NCBI GenBank assembly: GCA_016744895.1
Contig: JADGDK010000005.1
Span: 1-52,964, forward strand
DNA: 52,964 bases
Direction of reading: 5' to 3'
From: Campylobacterales bacterium
GTDB taxonomy: Bacteria; Campylobacterota; Campylobacteria; Campylobacterales; QNZT01
Under the pieces are notes generated by a model. The model searched no databases and was not told where the DNA came from. It worked only from the letters and a program-made list of their open reading frames with translations. Of the stretch, positions 18,779 through 29,900 are shown piece after piece. A program made the translations under genes and the position numbers. The number at the start of each line of letters is the position of its first letter. Positions within the stretch are counted from its first letter, which is position 1.

Positions 18779-21439
18779 ATGAAGACGATTACAGTCATAG
18801 ATACATTTGGATTTTTCTTTCGAAATTACTACGCACTCCCTTACCTCAAAAGTAAATCAGGCTTCCCAACGGGGCTTTTAACAGGTTTTGTAAACTTTAT
18901 TGCTACGCTTAATAAAGAACACGATACAGACTATCTTCTCTTTGCACTAGATTCCAAAGAAAAAACCTGGAGAAAAGAGTTGGATGAAAACTATAAAGCA
19001 AACCGCCCTCCTCCACCTGAAGATCTCAAAGTTCAACTTCCAATTGCTATAGAGTGGATTTCAAAGATGGGATTTAAGCAGATTATTGAACCTGGATATG
19101 AGGCAGATGATGTTGTAGCATCAATTGTGACTTATGCCAAAGCTCATAATTTAAAAGTGCGCATCGTCTCACATGATAAAGATCTTTATCAGTTGATAGA
19201 AGATGGAAAAGTTGTAATGTATGATCCTATCAAAAAAGTTGATATTGACGAAGAGAAATGTCAAGTAAAATTTGGAGTAGAAGCAAAGTATATTGTTGAT
19301 TATCTTGCAATTGTTGGGGATGCTGCTGATAATATTCCAGGAGTTAAAGGAATTGGAGCTAAGGGTGCTAAAACACTTATTGATGAGTTTGGTACTTTAG
19401 AATCTATCTATGAAAATATAGAAAATATTAGAAATCCACGTACACAAAAGCTTTTAAATGAGAGTAGAGATAATGCAATTTTAAGTAAAAAACTTGCTAT
19501 GCTACATGACACACTTATTGAAAGTTGTGATTTAAATGAGTTTAAATTTCCAGAATCTAACCCTATCTTAAATATTGCAGAAGAACTTACCCAGCTGGAC
19601 ATGACTGCTATGTTAAAACGTGCTGGTGCTACTTATGAAAAAAATGGTAAAAGTGAGCCCAAACCTAGCAACAATTTTGAGTCAATACTGCTTGATACAA
19701 AAGAGAAACTAAATAAAGTTATAGATGAAATTGTACCTAACTCTATTGTGGCATTTGATACTGAAACGGATTCATTAGAAGCTAGAAGTGCAAATATCGT
19801 AGGTTTTTCTTTTGCTACCAATGAGGCTAAAGCGTATTATGTACCTATCGCTCATAACTATCTTGGTGTGGGAGATCAAGTCTCAAAAGTACAAGCTAAA
19901 GAAGCTCTTGAAAAATTGATGAATCATAAGATTGTTGGGCAAAACTTAAAATATGATTTTGCAATTTTAAAAAATAATTTTAATTTTAACTCCCTTGAAG
20001 TGCATGCAGATACGATGATCCTCTCTTGGCTTTTAGACCCTAGTCTTAGTGCAGGTCTTGATAACATGGCAAAACGTTATTTTTCCCATGAGATGGTAAA
20101 GTTTAAAGATGTCGTGAAAAAAGGTGAGAATTTTTCTCATGTAGCACTTGAAGAGGCTTCAAAATATGCAGCTGAAGATGCATGGATGACACTCAAACTT
20201 TATCACTATTTAGAACCAAAACTAAGTACTGTGCTCAAAGAGGAAGCAAGTTCCGTAGAGTTTCCATTTGTCAATACTTTATTGCAAATGGAGTCTGAAG
20301 GGATAAAACTTGATATAACATTTTTTGAAGCATTATTAAAAAAGGCAAATTTAACAATTGAAACACTTACAAAAGAGATTTATACATTGAGTGAGAGTGA
20401 ATTCAATATAAATTCAACACAGCAACTTGGAATTGTTTTATTTGAAAAGTTAGGTTTAAAAGCGGGTAAAAAAACAAAAACAGGATATTCAACTAATGAA
20501 CAAGTTTTACATGGGTTGATTGATGCTCATGACATTATCCCAAAACTTTTGGAATATCGTGAGATTTATAAACTTCGTTCTACCTATATCGATCCACTTT
20601 TGAAATTGGCACTAAAAGATGATAAACATCGTATCTATACCTCTTTTTTACAGACAGGAACTAATACTGGACGATTAAGTTCCAAAAATCCTAATCTTCA
20701 AAATATACCAGTAAGAACAGAGTTAGGTAGAGAGATTCGTCAAGGATTTATTGCCAAAGAGGGTTATATGCTTGTGGGCATTGATTATTCACAAATTGAG
20801 CTTAGGTTGCTTGCCCATTTTAGCCAAGATGCTGCACTACTCGAAGCATTTAATAACAACAAAGATATACATCTAGAGACCGCAGTTAAGATATTTGGTC
20901 AAGAGCAGGCAAAAGAGAAAAGAAATATAGCAAAGAGTATCAACTTTGGATTGTTATATGGCATGGGTGCTCGAAAACTATCACAAACGATTGATGTGAG
21001 CCAAAAAGAAGCAAAAGCTTATATCGAGAGTTATTTTGACTCATTTAATACTGTCAAAAGTTACCTTGATACAATTAAACATGATGCAAAAGAGAAAGGT
21101 TTTGTAGAAACACTTTTACAAAGACGGCGAATTTTTGATTATGAGAGGGCAAATGCTTTTGAAAAAGCAAGTTTTGAAAGGGAGAGCGTTAATACTGTTT
21201 TTCAAGGATCTGCTGCAGATTTGATGAAACTTTCGATGAATAAAATAGACAATGAATTGGATAAAAGTGATGGCGTGATGCTTTTGCAAATTCATGATGA
21301 ATTGATTTTTGAAGTAAAAGAAGAATTTGCTGACGTATTTTCTCAAAAAGCAAAAGAGATTATGGAAAATATTTATGAACTTCGTGTTCCTCTTGAATGT
21401 TCCGTAAGTATTAGCAAAAACTGGGGAGGTTTAAAGTGA
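18779..21439 (+). CDS. polA: DNA polymerase I
   Basis: 5' nuclease domain (VIDTFGFFFRNYYALP), DEDD exonuclease (AFDTETDSLEAR, NLKYDFAIL, YAAEDAWMTL), polymerase motifs (GIDYSQIELRLLAHFS, RNIAKSINFGLLYGMG, LLQIHDELIFEV). Confidence 0.97.
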   Translation: MKTITVIDTFGFFFRNYYALPYLKSKSGFPTGLLTGFVNFIATLNKEHDTDYLLFALDSKEKTWRKELDENYKANRPPPPEDLKVQLPIAIEWISKMGFKQIIEPGYEADDVVASIVTYAKAHNLKVRIVSHDKDLYQLIEDGKVVMYDPIKKVDIDEEKCQVKFGVEAKYIVDYLAIVGDAADNIPGVKGIGAKGAKTLIDEFGTLESIYENIENIRNPRTQKLLNESRDNAILSKKLAMLHDTLIESCDLNEFKFPESNPILNIAEELTQLDMTAMLKRAGATYEKNGKSEPKPSNNFESILLDTKEKLNKVIDEIVPNSIVAFDTETDSLEARSANIVGFSFATNEAKAYYVPIAHNYLGVGDQVSKVQAKEALEKLMNHKIVGQNLKYDFAILKNNFNFNSLEVHADTMILSWLLDPSLSAGLDNMAKRYFSHEMVKFKDVVKKGENFSHVALEEASKYAAEDAWMTLKLYHYLEPKLSTVLKEEASSVEFPFVNTLLQMESEGIKLDITFFEALLKKANLTIETLTKEIYTLSESEFNINSTQQLGIVLFEKLGLKAGKKTKTGYSTNEQVLHGLIDAHDIIPKLLEYREIYKLRSTYIDPLLKLALKDDKHRIYTSFLQTGTNTGRLSSKNPNLQNIPVRTELGREIRQGFIAKEGYMLVGIDYSQIELRLLAHFSQDAALLEAFNNNKDIHLETAVKIFGQEQAKEKRNIAKSINFGLLYGMGARKLSQTIDVSQKEAKAYIESYFDSFNTVKSYLDTIKHDAKEKGFVETLLQRRRIFDYERANAFEKASFERESVNTVFQGSAADLMKLSMNKIDNELDKSDGVMLLQIHDELIFEVKEEFADVFSQKAKEIMENIYELRVPLECSVSISKNWGGLK

Positions 21440-21702
21440 TTATTGAGATTGAAGGTCAAGAGTTTGAGATGGAAAACATTACTCAACTCTATCCTGCAGC
21501 GATGATACCTACAGGGGAATCCAATGAACTTACACAGATCTCTTTAGAGTGGTATGATACACAGGAAAAAAGTAGTATCGTTGCTGAAAAGTATGGTATT
21601 TTTATACATTTAGCAGATAAGTCTGTACATCCATTTTATTATGAAAATCGCCAAAAACTTGAAAATGCTATAGAAAAACTTTCAAATGCGTTAAATAGCT
21701 AA
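21436..21702 (+). CDS. Hypothetical 88-aa protein overlapping the polA 3' end
   Basis: GTG start overlaps the polA stop by 4 nt; full-length ORF. Confidence 0.6.
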   Translation: MIIEIEGQEFEMENITQLYPAAMIPTGESNELTQISLEWYDTQEKSSIVAEKYGIFIHLADKSVHPFYYENRQKLENAIEKLSNALNS

Positions 21703-21726
21703 AATTTTTTCCAAAATATTCGATAT
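21700..21726 (+). promoter_or_regulatory. Possible sigma28-like promoter upstream of the GGDEF/EAL gene
   Basis: TAAA-N15-TTCGATAT, about 28 bp before ATG 21755; weak in an AT-rich genome. Confidence 0.25.
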
Positions 21727-21754
21727 AGAGTTAGAAAGAATATTTAGGAATGCC

Positions 21755-23512
21755 ATGTTTAGTCGTAATTATCAAGATATTTTACAGTGGATCAATGTAT
21801 CAGATGCGATAGGTGGAAGTGCAGTGAGTTGTATCATAGAACTAAACCGTGATCCAATAATAGTAGATATCTCTTCAAATATAAAGGATCTTCTTGGATA
21901 TCAAAGAGAAGATTTATTAGATAATGGGATCTCTATTAGCAGTTATATCAATCAAGAAGATATCAAAGATCTTTATCTTAATATTTATAATACATTACTT
22001 TTAAGAAAAAAAAACCATACCATTTCATTTAGACTATTATGCTTTGATGGTACTTATAAAGTTGTTGATTTACAGTATAAATGCATAAAAGCTAAAAAAG
22101 AAGATAAATTGCTTCTTATAGGTTACTTATTAGATACTACCAAAGAGAGATCATTTCAAAAAAGAGTTGACTATCTTACTTATTTTGATAACTTAACAGG
22201 ACTGGTTAATAGAGAAAAAATAAAAATTATTATTGATAAAGAGTTGCAACTCAATATAAAAACACAAACAGCAAGTGCGCTTTTATATTTAGATCTCAAT
22301 CGATTTAAAAATGTTAATGATACACTGGGACATGATATAGGGGATAAACTTCTTCAACATGTATCGCATAGACTGAAAAGTTGTATTAAAGATCAAGATA
22401 CCTTAGCACGTGTTGGAGATGATGAATTTGTAATCCTTCTGTCTTCACTCAATGAGAAGACACTTTACTCTCATGTAGAGATCATTGCAAAGCGTGTTTA
22501 TAAGATATTAGAACGTCCTTTTTCAATTGATGATAATTTATTGCATATTACTACTAGTATCGGAGTTGCGATTCTTGGTGTTGATGGTAATAGTAGTGAT
22601 GAGATACTTAAAATGGCAGATACGGCCATGTACCTTGCTAAAAAAGACCAAGATAATTACTTTAGATACTATCAAAGTAATATGAGAGAAAATGCACAAG
22701 TGAATCTTGAAGTTGAAAATGATTTAAGAGTTGCCATAAAAGAGCAACAATTTGAGCTCTATTATCAACCCCAAGTAGATGTTACAAGTGATCAAATTAT
22801 TGGGGCTGAGGCACTTATTAGATGGCATCATCCTGTTAAAGGTATGATCTCTCCATTTAAATTTATTTCTATTGCAGAAGAGACAGGACTTATTATTGCG
22901 ATAAGTGAGTGGGTGTTAACTGAATCTTGTAGACGGATTAAAGAGTTACAAAATGAACCAAATTGTCCAAGTAGCTTTAAAAAAATATCTGTAAATATTA
23001 GTTCTAAACAGTTTGCACAGCCAAGTTTTACAGCAGATGTTAAAAAGATCATTCTCAAAAGTGGTATTGATCCATCATTTTTAGAACTGGAAGTTACAGA
23101 AGGTGCATTGATCTCTAACTTAGAAGATGCGATAGAGAAGATGCATATTTTAAAAAAGTTAGGTATAAAATTTTCTATTGATGATTTTGGTACAGGATAT
23201 TCATCCTTAACGTATCTTAAAAAATTACCTATTGATATTATTAAGATAGATAAATCTTTTATTACAAACATGCACGCAGATCATGATGATAAAATTTTAA
23301 CTCAAACGATCATTCAAATGTCCCAAAACCTTCGTCTTGGTTTAATTGCAGAGGGTGTCGAAAAGGTTGAACATCTTAATTTTTTACAAGAGAAGGGTTG
23401 TGAATCTTATCAAGGATATTTTTTCTCTAAACCTCTACCTTTTAATGAATTTAAAGCTTTACTACTTTCAAATGAGGTAGAGGAGTTAGAGTTACTTCGA
23501 TATACTGCTTAG
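21755..23512 (+). CDS. PAS-GGDEF-EAL cyclic-di-GMP signalling protein
   Basis: PAS-like N-terminus; GGDEF site LARVGDDEF (degenerate); EAL motifs IGAEALIRWHHP, DDFGTGYSSLTYLKKLPIDIIKIDKSFI, AEGVE. Confidence 0.93.
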   Translation: MFSRNYQDILQWINVSDAIGGSAVSCIIELNRDPIIVDISSNIKDLLGYQREDLLDNGISISSYINQEDIKDLYLNIYNTLLLRKKNHTISFRLLCFDGTYKVVDLQYKCIKAKKEDKLLLIGYLLDTTKERSFQKRVDYLTYFDNLTGLVNREKIKIIIDKELQLNIKTQTASALLYLDLNRFKNVNDTLGHDIGDKLLQHVSHRLKSCIKDQDTLARVGDDEFVILLSSLNEKTLYSHVEIIAKRVYKILERPFSIDDNLLHITTSIGVAILGVDGNSSDEILKMADTAMYLAKKDQDNYFRYYQSNMRENAQVNLEVENDLRVAIKEQQFELYYQPQVDVTSDQIIGAEALIRWHHPVKGMISPFKFISIAEETGLIIAISEWVLTESCRRIKELQNEPNCPSSFKKISVNISSKQFAQPSFTADVKKIILKSGIDPSFLELEVTEGALISNLEDAIEKMHILKKLGIKFSIDDFGTGYSSLTYLKKLPIDIIKIDKSFITNMHADHDDKILTQTIIQMSQNLRLGLIAEGVEKVEHLNFLQEKGCESYQGYFFSKPLPFNEFKALLLSNEVEELELLRYTA

Positions 23513-25465
23513 ACGTAGCAAAGAATCTGTATCAGGTTTTTTGCCACTAAAAGCAATAAAGCTTTCCATCGCAGGACGGCTTCCACCCATTGCTAATACT
23601 TCATCATGATACTTTTTAGAGATATTTTCATTAAAAATACCTTGATCGATAAATTGAAAAAAGGCATCAGCACTTAAAACTTCAGCCCACTTATAGCTAT
23701 AATATCCAGCAGCATAACCGCCTGCAAAAATATGTCCAAATCCCCATTGAAACTTATTATACTTTGGTGGTTTAATAACTGCATAATTTTCTCTAACATC
23801 ATCTAAGATTTCTTGAACTTGTAGAGCACTATGACTACCTGTATGAATCTTCATATCAAAAAGTGCGAATTCAACTTGACGCATCATGCCAAGAGCTGAC
23901 TCAAAGTTTTTAGAAATTTTGAGCTTTTCAATCATCTCATCACTTAAAACTTTTCCACTCTTATAATGAATTGCAAATGCTTTTAAAACTTCTGCTTCAT
24001 AAGCAAAGTTTTCCAGAAATTGACTTGGGAATTCTACAGCATCCCATTCAACTCCATTAATGCCACTTACATATGGTTCTTGTACTTTGCTTAACATATG
24101 ATGTAGTGCATGTCCCATTTCATGAAAGAGTGTGACTACATCACTTGGTCTTAACAGTGATGGATTTTCTTTAGAAGCAGTTGCAAAATTACCTACAATA
24201 TATGCTACAGGTAAGACTTTTTCACCTTTACTGTTAACATGATGCGTGACCCAATCGTTCATCCACGCTCCACCTCGTTTACCTTTTCTCGCCTCTAAAT
24301 CAACATAAATTCGTGCAACTGGAGTTTCACCTTTATATAGTTCGTATGCTTTTGTACTTGGATGCCATGTATTGGTATCACTCGCTTTAAATGTAATGCC
24401 TAAAAGTTTTTTAACAAAATCAAATAGTCCTTGGAGTGTTTTCTCTTTTTCAAAGTATGGCATATAAACTTCATCTGCAACATCTAAAGAGGCAATTTTT
24501 AATTTCTCAGAATAGTATGCAATATCCCAAGACTCTAATGCACCTTCAAAACCTATGCTATTTGCAAATTCTTGAAGTGTTTGAAACTCTTTTTGAGCCT
24601 GAGATTTACTATTTTCTGCTAACTCTTCTAAAAAACCTACCACATCTTGGGGTTTATCTGCCATTTTAGAAGCAAGACTAAGTTGTGCATAATTATCAAA
24701 TCCTAATATTTTAGCCTCTTCATCACGAAGGGCTAAAATATTTTCAATAATATCATCATTCTCAGGAGCTCTTGTTGTATATGCTCGGTAAAGTTTCTCT
24801 TTTAATACTCTATTTTTACTGTAAGTCATAAATGCTATAAAGGAGGGTTGCTGTAGTGTAAATTTATAGACAATTTTTCCATCAACTTCCTCAGTTGCGG
24901 CATCTAAATCAGGTTTAGGAAGTTCTTTGACATCCTCAAATGTTTCAATGATGAGTTCATAAGCATCTGTTGCTTTCATAAGGTTTTGGGCAAAATTTGT
25001 AGTCGCATCACTTAAAGCTAAATTGATCTCTGCCAATCTTTCCTTTTTATCATCTTCTAATCCAACACCACTAAGTTCAAAGGACTGTATAGCATCTTTT
25101 AAAACTTTACTTTGTTCTTGATTTAAATTTTTGTCTTCACGTTCTTGAATTACTTTAAAAGCGTTGTATATATCTTCATTTTGACTCATCTTTGTACTAT
25201 ATTCGGTTAAAACTGGAAGTAGTTCATTATAGACTTCTTCTGTTTTTTCACTATTATTGACGTAATTTAGATGTGAAATTGGCGTAAAGTAAAATTCTAA
25301 ATCAGAAGAGAGCTCTTGATATGGTGTTAAAAAATTTTGATACGTTTTTGATTCTATTTTTAATAATTTTTCTATCTCTTTTTCATTATCATCTAGAATA
25401 TCTAAAACCTTTTGTTTATGTTCTTGTAAATTGTCATTGTTTAATTCAAATGTTTTGAAACTCAT
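23492..25465 (-). CDS. M3 family oligopeptidase (oligopeptidase A-like)
   Basis: Zinc motif LFHEMGHALHHML; GGYAAGYYSYKWAEVLSADAF. Confidence 0.95.
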   Translation of the reverse strand: MSFKTFELNNDNLQEHKQKVLDILDDNEKEIEKLLKIESKTYQNFLTPYQELSSDLEFYFTPISHLNYVNNSEKTEEVYNELLPVLTEYSTKMSQNEDIYNAFKVIQEREDKNLNQEQSKVLKDAIQSFELSGVGLEDDKKERLAEINLALSDATTNFAQNLMKATDAYELIIETFEDVKELPKPDLDAATEEVDGKIVYKFTLQQPSFIAFMTYSKNRVLKEKLYRAYTTRAPENDDIIENILALRDEEAKILGFDNYAQLSLASKMADKPQDVVGFLEELAENSKSQAQKEFQTLQEFANSIGFEGALESWDIAYYSEKLKIASLDVADEVYMPYFEKEKTLQGLFDFVKKLLGITFKASDTNTWHPSTKAYELYKGETPVARIYVDLEARKGKRGGAWMNDWVTHHVNSKGEKVLPVAYIVGNFATASKENPSLLRPSDVVTLFHEMGHALHHMLSKVQEPYVSGINGVEWDAVEFPSQFLENFAYEAEVLKAFAIHYKSGKVLSDEMIEKLKISKNFESALGMMRQVEFALFDMKIHTGSHSALQVQEILDDVRENYAVIKPPKYNKFQWGFGHIFAGGYAAGYYSYKWAEVLSADAFFQFIDQGIFNENISKKYHDEVLAMGGSRPAMESFIAFSGKKPDTDSLLRLSSISK

Positions 25466-25684
25466 GTTGTAACCCTTTTTATTTTTATAATACTATAAAT
25501 CGGCAGATAAAAAGGTTAACCCTTAAAAACTTATACGCAATTAATTAAATGTTTCTTTTGGTAATTGTGTTAAGAAAAAATAAAATTATTTTAATTAATT
25601 CACTATTTCTCCTTAACATAAGCTAAAGATATTTCTGATAAAACCGATACATGGTAGTGTCAAGAAGTATAAAAAGGACTACGT

Positions 25685-26866
25685 ATGAAATATAGATCAC
25701 TATTTATAACTCTGCTTTTATCAGTTACATTACTTGAAGCAGAAGATGATTTTTTTAAAAAAGCACAGCAATCAAATATGGATAGTGAAGTAAAACTTCA
25801 AAAAGCCTATCAGGCTGTAAATGAAATTTTAAATCAAAACACAAAAATTCAAAAAACTCAAATTGTCAAAGCAAAACCTGTCAAAATAAAAACTTTTGTG
25901 CCAAAGGTTACACAAACCAAAGCATCATTTTCACAGATAGTTCCATTATTGCATCCTGAAATTGTTTCAACCGTGGATACTTCTGTATATGCTAAAAATA
26001 TTGCCATATCAAAAGATGAAACCATAGCATATATCGCAGATACAAGAAGTGGTATACAAATTATCAATATCGATAAAGATGAAGAATCTAAAATAATAAA
26101 TACTGTAGATACACCTGGATCTGCAATGGATCTTATCATATCAGACAATCAAAAATATCTTTTTGTTGCAGATAAACACTTTGGAATACAAATTATGGAT
26201 ATTGAAAATCCACGTAAGACTAAGATTATAGGGTCTTTAGAGACGATAAGTGATGCTAAAAGTATTGCACTCTCACATGATAATAAATATCTATTAGTAA
26301 CTAATGAAGACTCAGGAATTATGATTATTGATATTCAGAACAAAATGAAACCTACAAAAATTGCAAGAATAAGAACCAAAGGATATGCTGAAGATGTTTC
26401 ACTTAGTTTTGATGGAAAGTATGCATTTATTGCAACAGGTATAGATGGACTCCAGATTGTAGATATTCAAAATATTTATCAGCCTCATACCATTGCAACT
26501 ATAGATACGCCTGATTATTCACAAGGTGTTACCATTTCAAAAAATGGAAGTTTCGCTTTTATAGCGGATAATAAATCAGGTATGCAAATTATTAATATTA
26601 CAAATATTCATAACCCTAAAATTATTGCATCATTAAAAACTAAAAATCAAGCAATAAATATTACCCTCTCATCTGATCAAAAGACGGCGTATATTGCAGA
26701 TTATGAATCTGGTATGCAAGTAGTTGATATCTCAAGTATTTACCATCCAAAGTTAAAACATATCCTTGATACAAAAAGTTTTGCAGAAGATATAAAATTA
26801 TCTGGTGCAAATAATAAGGCATATATTGCTGATGGATGGTCAGGTCTTGTGATGGTAGATTTATAA
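25685..26866 (+). CDS. Exported LVIVD-repeat beta-propeller protein
   Basis: Signal peptide; seven repeats of the type DT..YA..I.IS.D...AYIAD..SG.QIINI. Confidence 0.85.
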   Translation: MKYRSLFITLLLSVTLLEAEDDFFKKAQQSNMDSEVKLQKAYQAVNEILNQNTKIQKTQIVKAKPVKIKTFVPKVTQTKASFSQIVPLLHPEIVSTVDTSVYAKNIAISKDETIAYIADTRSGIQIINIDKDEESKIINTVDTPGSAMDLIISDNQKYLFVADKHFGIQIMDIENPRKTKIIGSLETISDAKSIALSHDNKYLLVTNEDSGIMIIDIQNKMKPTKIARIRTKGYAEDVSLSFDGKYAFIATGIDGLQIVDIQNIYQPHTIATIDTPDYSQGVTISKNGSFAFIADNKSGMQIINITNIHNPKIIASLKTKNQAINITLSSDQKTAYIADYESGMQVVDISSIYHPKLKHILDTKSFAEDIKLSGANNKAYIADGWSGLVMVDL

Positions 26867-26966
26867 AAAGGCTTAAATAAAGATTTTAATAATCTTAAGA
26901 ATAAACCTCATAATTAATTTTTCGATATAATTTTAGCTTATTTTTACGCAGGTATAAAGGGTTGAG

Positions 26967-29900
26967 ATGATGAAAGAATTATTGAAAATTAGAGGTTTTT
27001 TACCATATGTGAGTGTTATCTTTTTAAATGCTATTGTTGATTTAGGTGATAAAATACTCTTACAAAATGCAATTTTTAAAATCTATGATGGTTCTACCCA
27101 AATTATTTTAACAGCTTTGGTAAATGCTTTGGTACTTTTACCATTTGTAATGTTTTTTACTCCTGCTGGATATTTAAGTGATCGATATAGAAAAAATTGG
27201 ATTTTACAACAATCCTCAAAATTGGCTTTGGGTATTGTTGTTGCCATAATGTTTAGTTACTATTTTGGTCTTTTTAATATCGCACTTTTCCTTACTTTTT
27301 TACTTGCTTTTCAAAGTGCACTTTTTTCACCTGCAAAATATGGTCTTATCAAAGAACTTTTTGGTAAAGATAGACTAACCGAAGGTAATGGTATCGTTCA
27401 AGCTGTTACGATCATAGCAATACTGTTAAGTTCCCTTCTTTTTTCATTTGCTTTTGAAGGATTTATTGATGGTAAAGAGATCACAACTTCAGATATCTTA
27501 GAACATATTTGGCCAATTACTTTGGTATTGGTTGCATTAGCAACTCTTCAAGTCTATTTGACGCATAAAATCCCTTCATCTGTCGAGGGGGATCAATCAC
27601 TCTCTTTAGAGAAAGAGAAATATTTTAAATTTGGTTATCTTAAAGAAAATATAAAACTTACTACTTCAAATAGAGTAATCTGGGAAAGTATTGCAGGGCT
27701 ATCAATCTTTTATGCCGTATCCCAAGTACTACTTGCAATCTTTGGGGTACATTTAAAAGAGGTAGCGCAAATAAATAATACCGTCATTGCACAAGGTATT
27801 ATGGCATTAGCTGGAGTTGGTATTGCTGTTGGATCACTTTTAAGTATTAAATTATCAAAAAATTATATTGAAACAGGTCTACTTCCGATTGGAACCATTG
27901 GTGTGGGATTGATGATTGCATTGATCTCAAAATCTACCTCTTTATATATACTAGGATTAGAGTTTTTTATCTTTGGAGTATTTGGTGGTTTTTTAATTGT
28001 TGTACTTAATGCATTAATACAATACAGGGCACGTGAACATGAACTTGGTCGGATTATGGCAGCAAGTAACTTTTCACAAACTTTTTTAATGTTGCTATTT
28101 TTACTTATTACAATGGTGACGGCACTCTATGAAGTTTCAGTTGGCTCAATTTTTACCTTTTTACTTGTGGTACTTATTGTTAGTGCACTTTATACGTTTG
28201 TTACACTGCCTCAATTTTTACTCCGCTTAGTTTTTAAAGTAATTGCAAATTTTAGATATACACTTCGTACACATGGTATAAAACACTTTCCCAAAGATGG
28301 TGCTGCGCTTCTTTTAGGAAATCATGTCAGTTGGATTGATTGGATGGTGCTATCTATCGCAGCTCCTAGACGGGTTAGTTTTGTAATTGAAAGAAGTATC
28401 TATGAGAAGTGGTATTTAAAACCAATTTTTAAATTTTTTGGATTGATTCCAATCTCTTCACGTGCAAGTAAAGAGGCGTTTAAAGGTATTAGAACAAAAC
28501 TTAATGAGGGTAAAATTGTTGCACTTTTCCCTGAAGGTACAATCACTAGAACAGGGCATTTAGGAGTTTTTGCTAGAGGCTATGAACAAGCAATTAAAGA
28601 TTTGGATATACCAATCATCCCTTTTTATATACGTGGACTTTGGGGAAGTCGTTTCTCTTATGCTCAGAAAAAGCAAAAAGATAATGTTATGAAAAGAGAT
28701 AGAGACGTAGGCGTCTCTTTTGGTGCACCACTACCAAGTTCAACTACTGCAGATGAACTTAAAAAAGTCATGTTTGAATTGCAAATTGAGTCTTGGAATA
28801 AATACATTGATACACTTAAACCTTTGCCAAATGCATGGTTAAAGATGGCTAAAAAGAATGGAGGAAAGCTTGCAGTTGCTGATTCTACTGGTACAGAACT
28901 TGGAGCACAAAAGTTTGCAGCTGTAGTGAAAACATTTTCACAAGAGATCGATAAAAGATCACATGATGAACAAAACATCGGGATTGTCATGCCTTCCTCT
29001 GCAGGTGGTTCTATCATAAACATGGCAACACTTATGCTTGGTAAAACAATAGTAAATATAAACTATACAGCAAATGCCGATTCTATTAAACATGCTATAA
29101 AAATGGCAAACATAAAAACTATTTACACCTCAGAACAATTTTTAATAAAATTAAAAGCTAAAGGTATTGATATTCAAGAGACACTCCAAGTTGCAAATAT
29201 TGTATATGTAGAGGATATTAAGAAAGATATTAAAAAAATTGATGTTTTAAAAAATTGGGCAGTGATAAAACTCCTGCCTGTTTTCTTAACCCAAAAATTA
29301 TGGATCAAAAAGATCAATATCGATACGACAGCTGCAATTCTTTTTAGCAGTGGTAGTGAAGGTTTACCTAAAGGAATTGAATTAACCCATAAAAACTTTA
29401 TGGGTAATATCAAACAGTTTGGAAATATGCTTAATTTCAAAGAGTATGATGTCATGATGGCAACATTACCAACTTTTCACGTATTTGGATTGACTGTTAC
29501 GATGCTTGCGCCTCTGATAGAAGGTGTGCCTTTTATCGCACAACCTGATCCTACAGATGCAGAGGGTGTAGGTAAATTAGCTGCAAAGTATCGCGCTACT
29601 ATGCTTTTTGGAACGTCTACATTTTTTAGAATCTACGCTAAAAATAAAAAACTTATTCCGCTTATGTTTGAGAATATTCGTTTTGTAGCTGGTGGAGCTG
29701 AAAAAGTATCTGAAGATGTACGATTTAGTTTTAAACAAAAATTTGGTTTAGATATTCATGAAGCTTATGGTGCTACAGAAGCGACACCAGGAATTAGTGC
29801 CAATATCCCTGATATGTTAAATACTAAATATTGGAATGTTCAAGTAGGTCATAAAAAAGGAACTGTAGGCATGCCTCTTCCTGGTTCAGCGTGTAAAATT

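Noticed and set aside
22828-23271. 147-aa minus-strand ORF
   Set aside because: Antisense to the EAL domain; spurious.
25498-25515. GCCGATTT on the minus strand upstream of the M3 peptidase as a third sigma28 promoter
   Set aside because: No TAAA/TAAAGTTT at the correct 11-15 nt spacing.
25970-26866. Tandem repeats in the propeller gene as a mobile or unstable DNA repeat
   Set aside because: Repeats are diverged at the nucleotide level and explained by seven LVIVD propeller blades.
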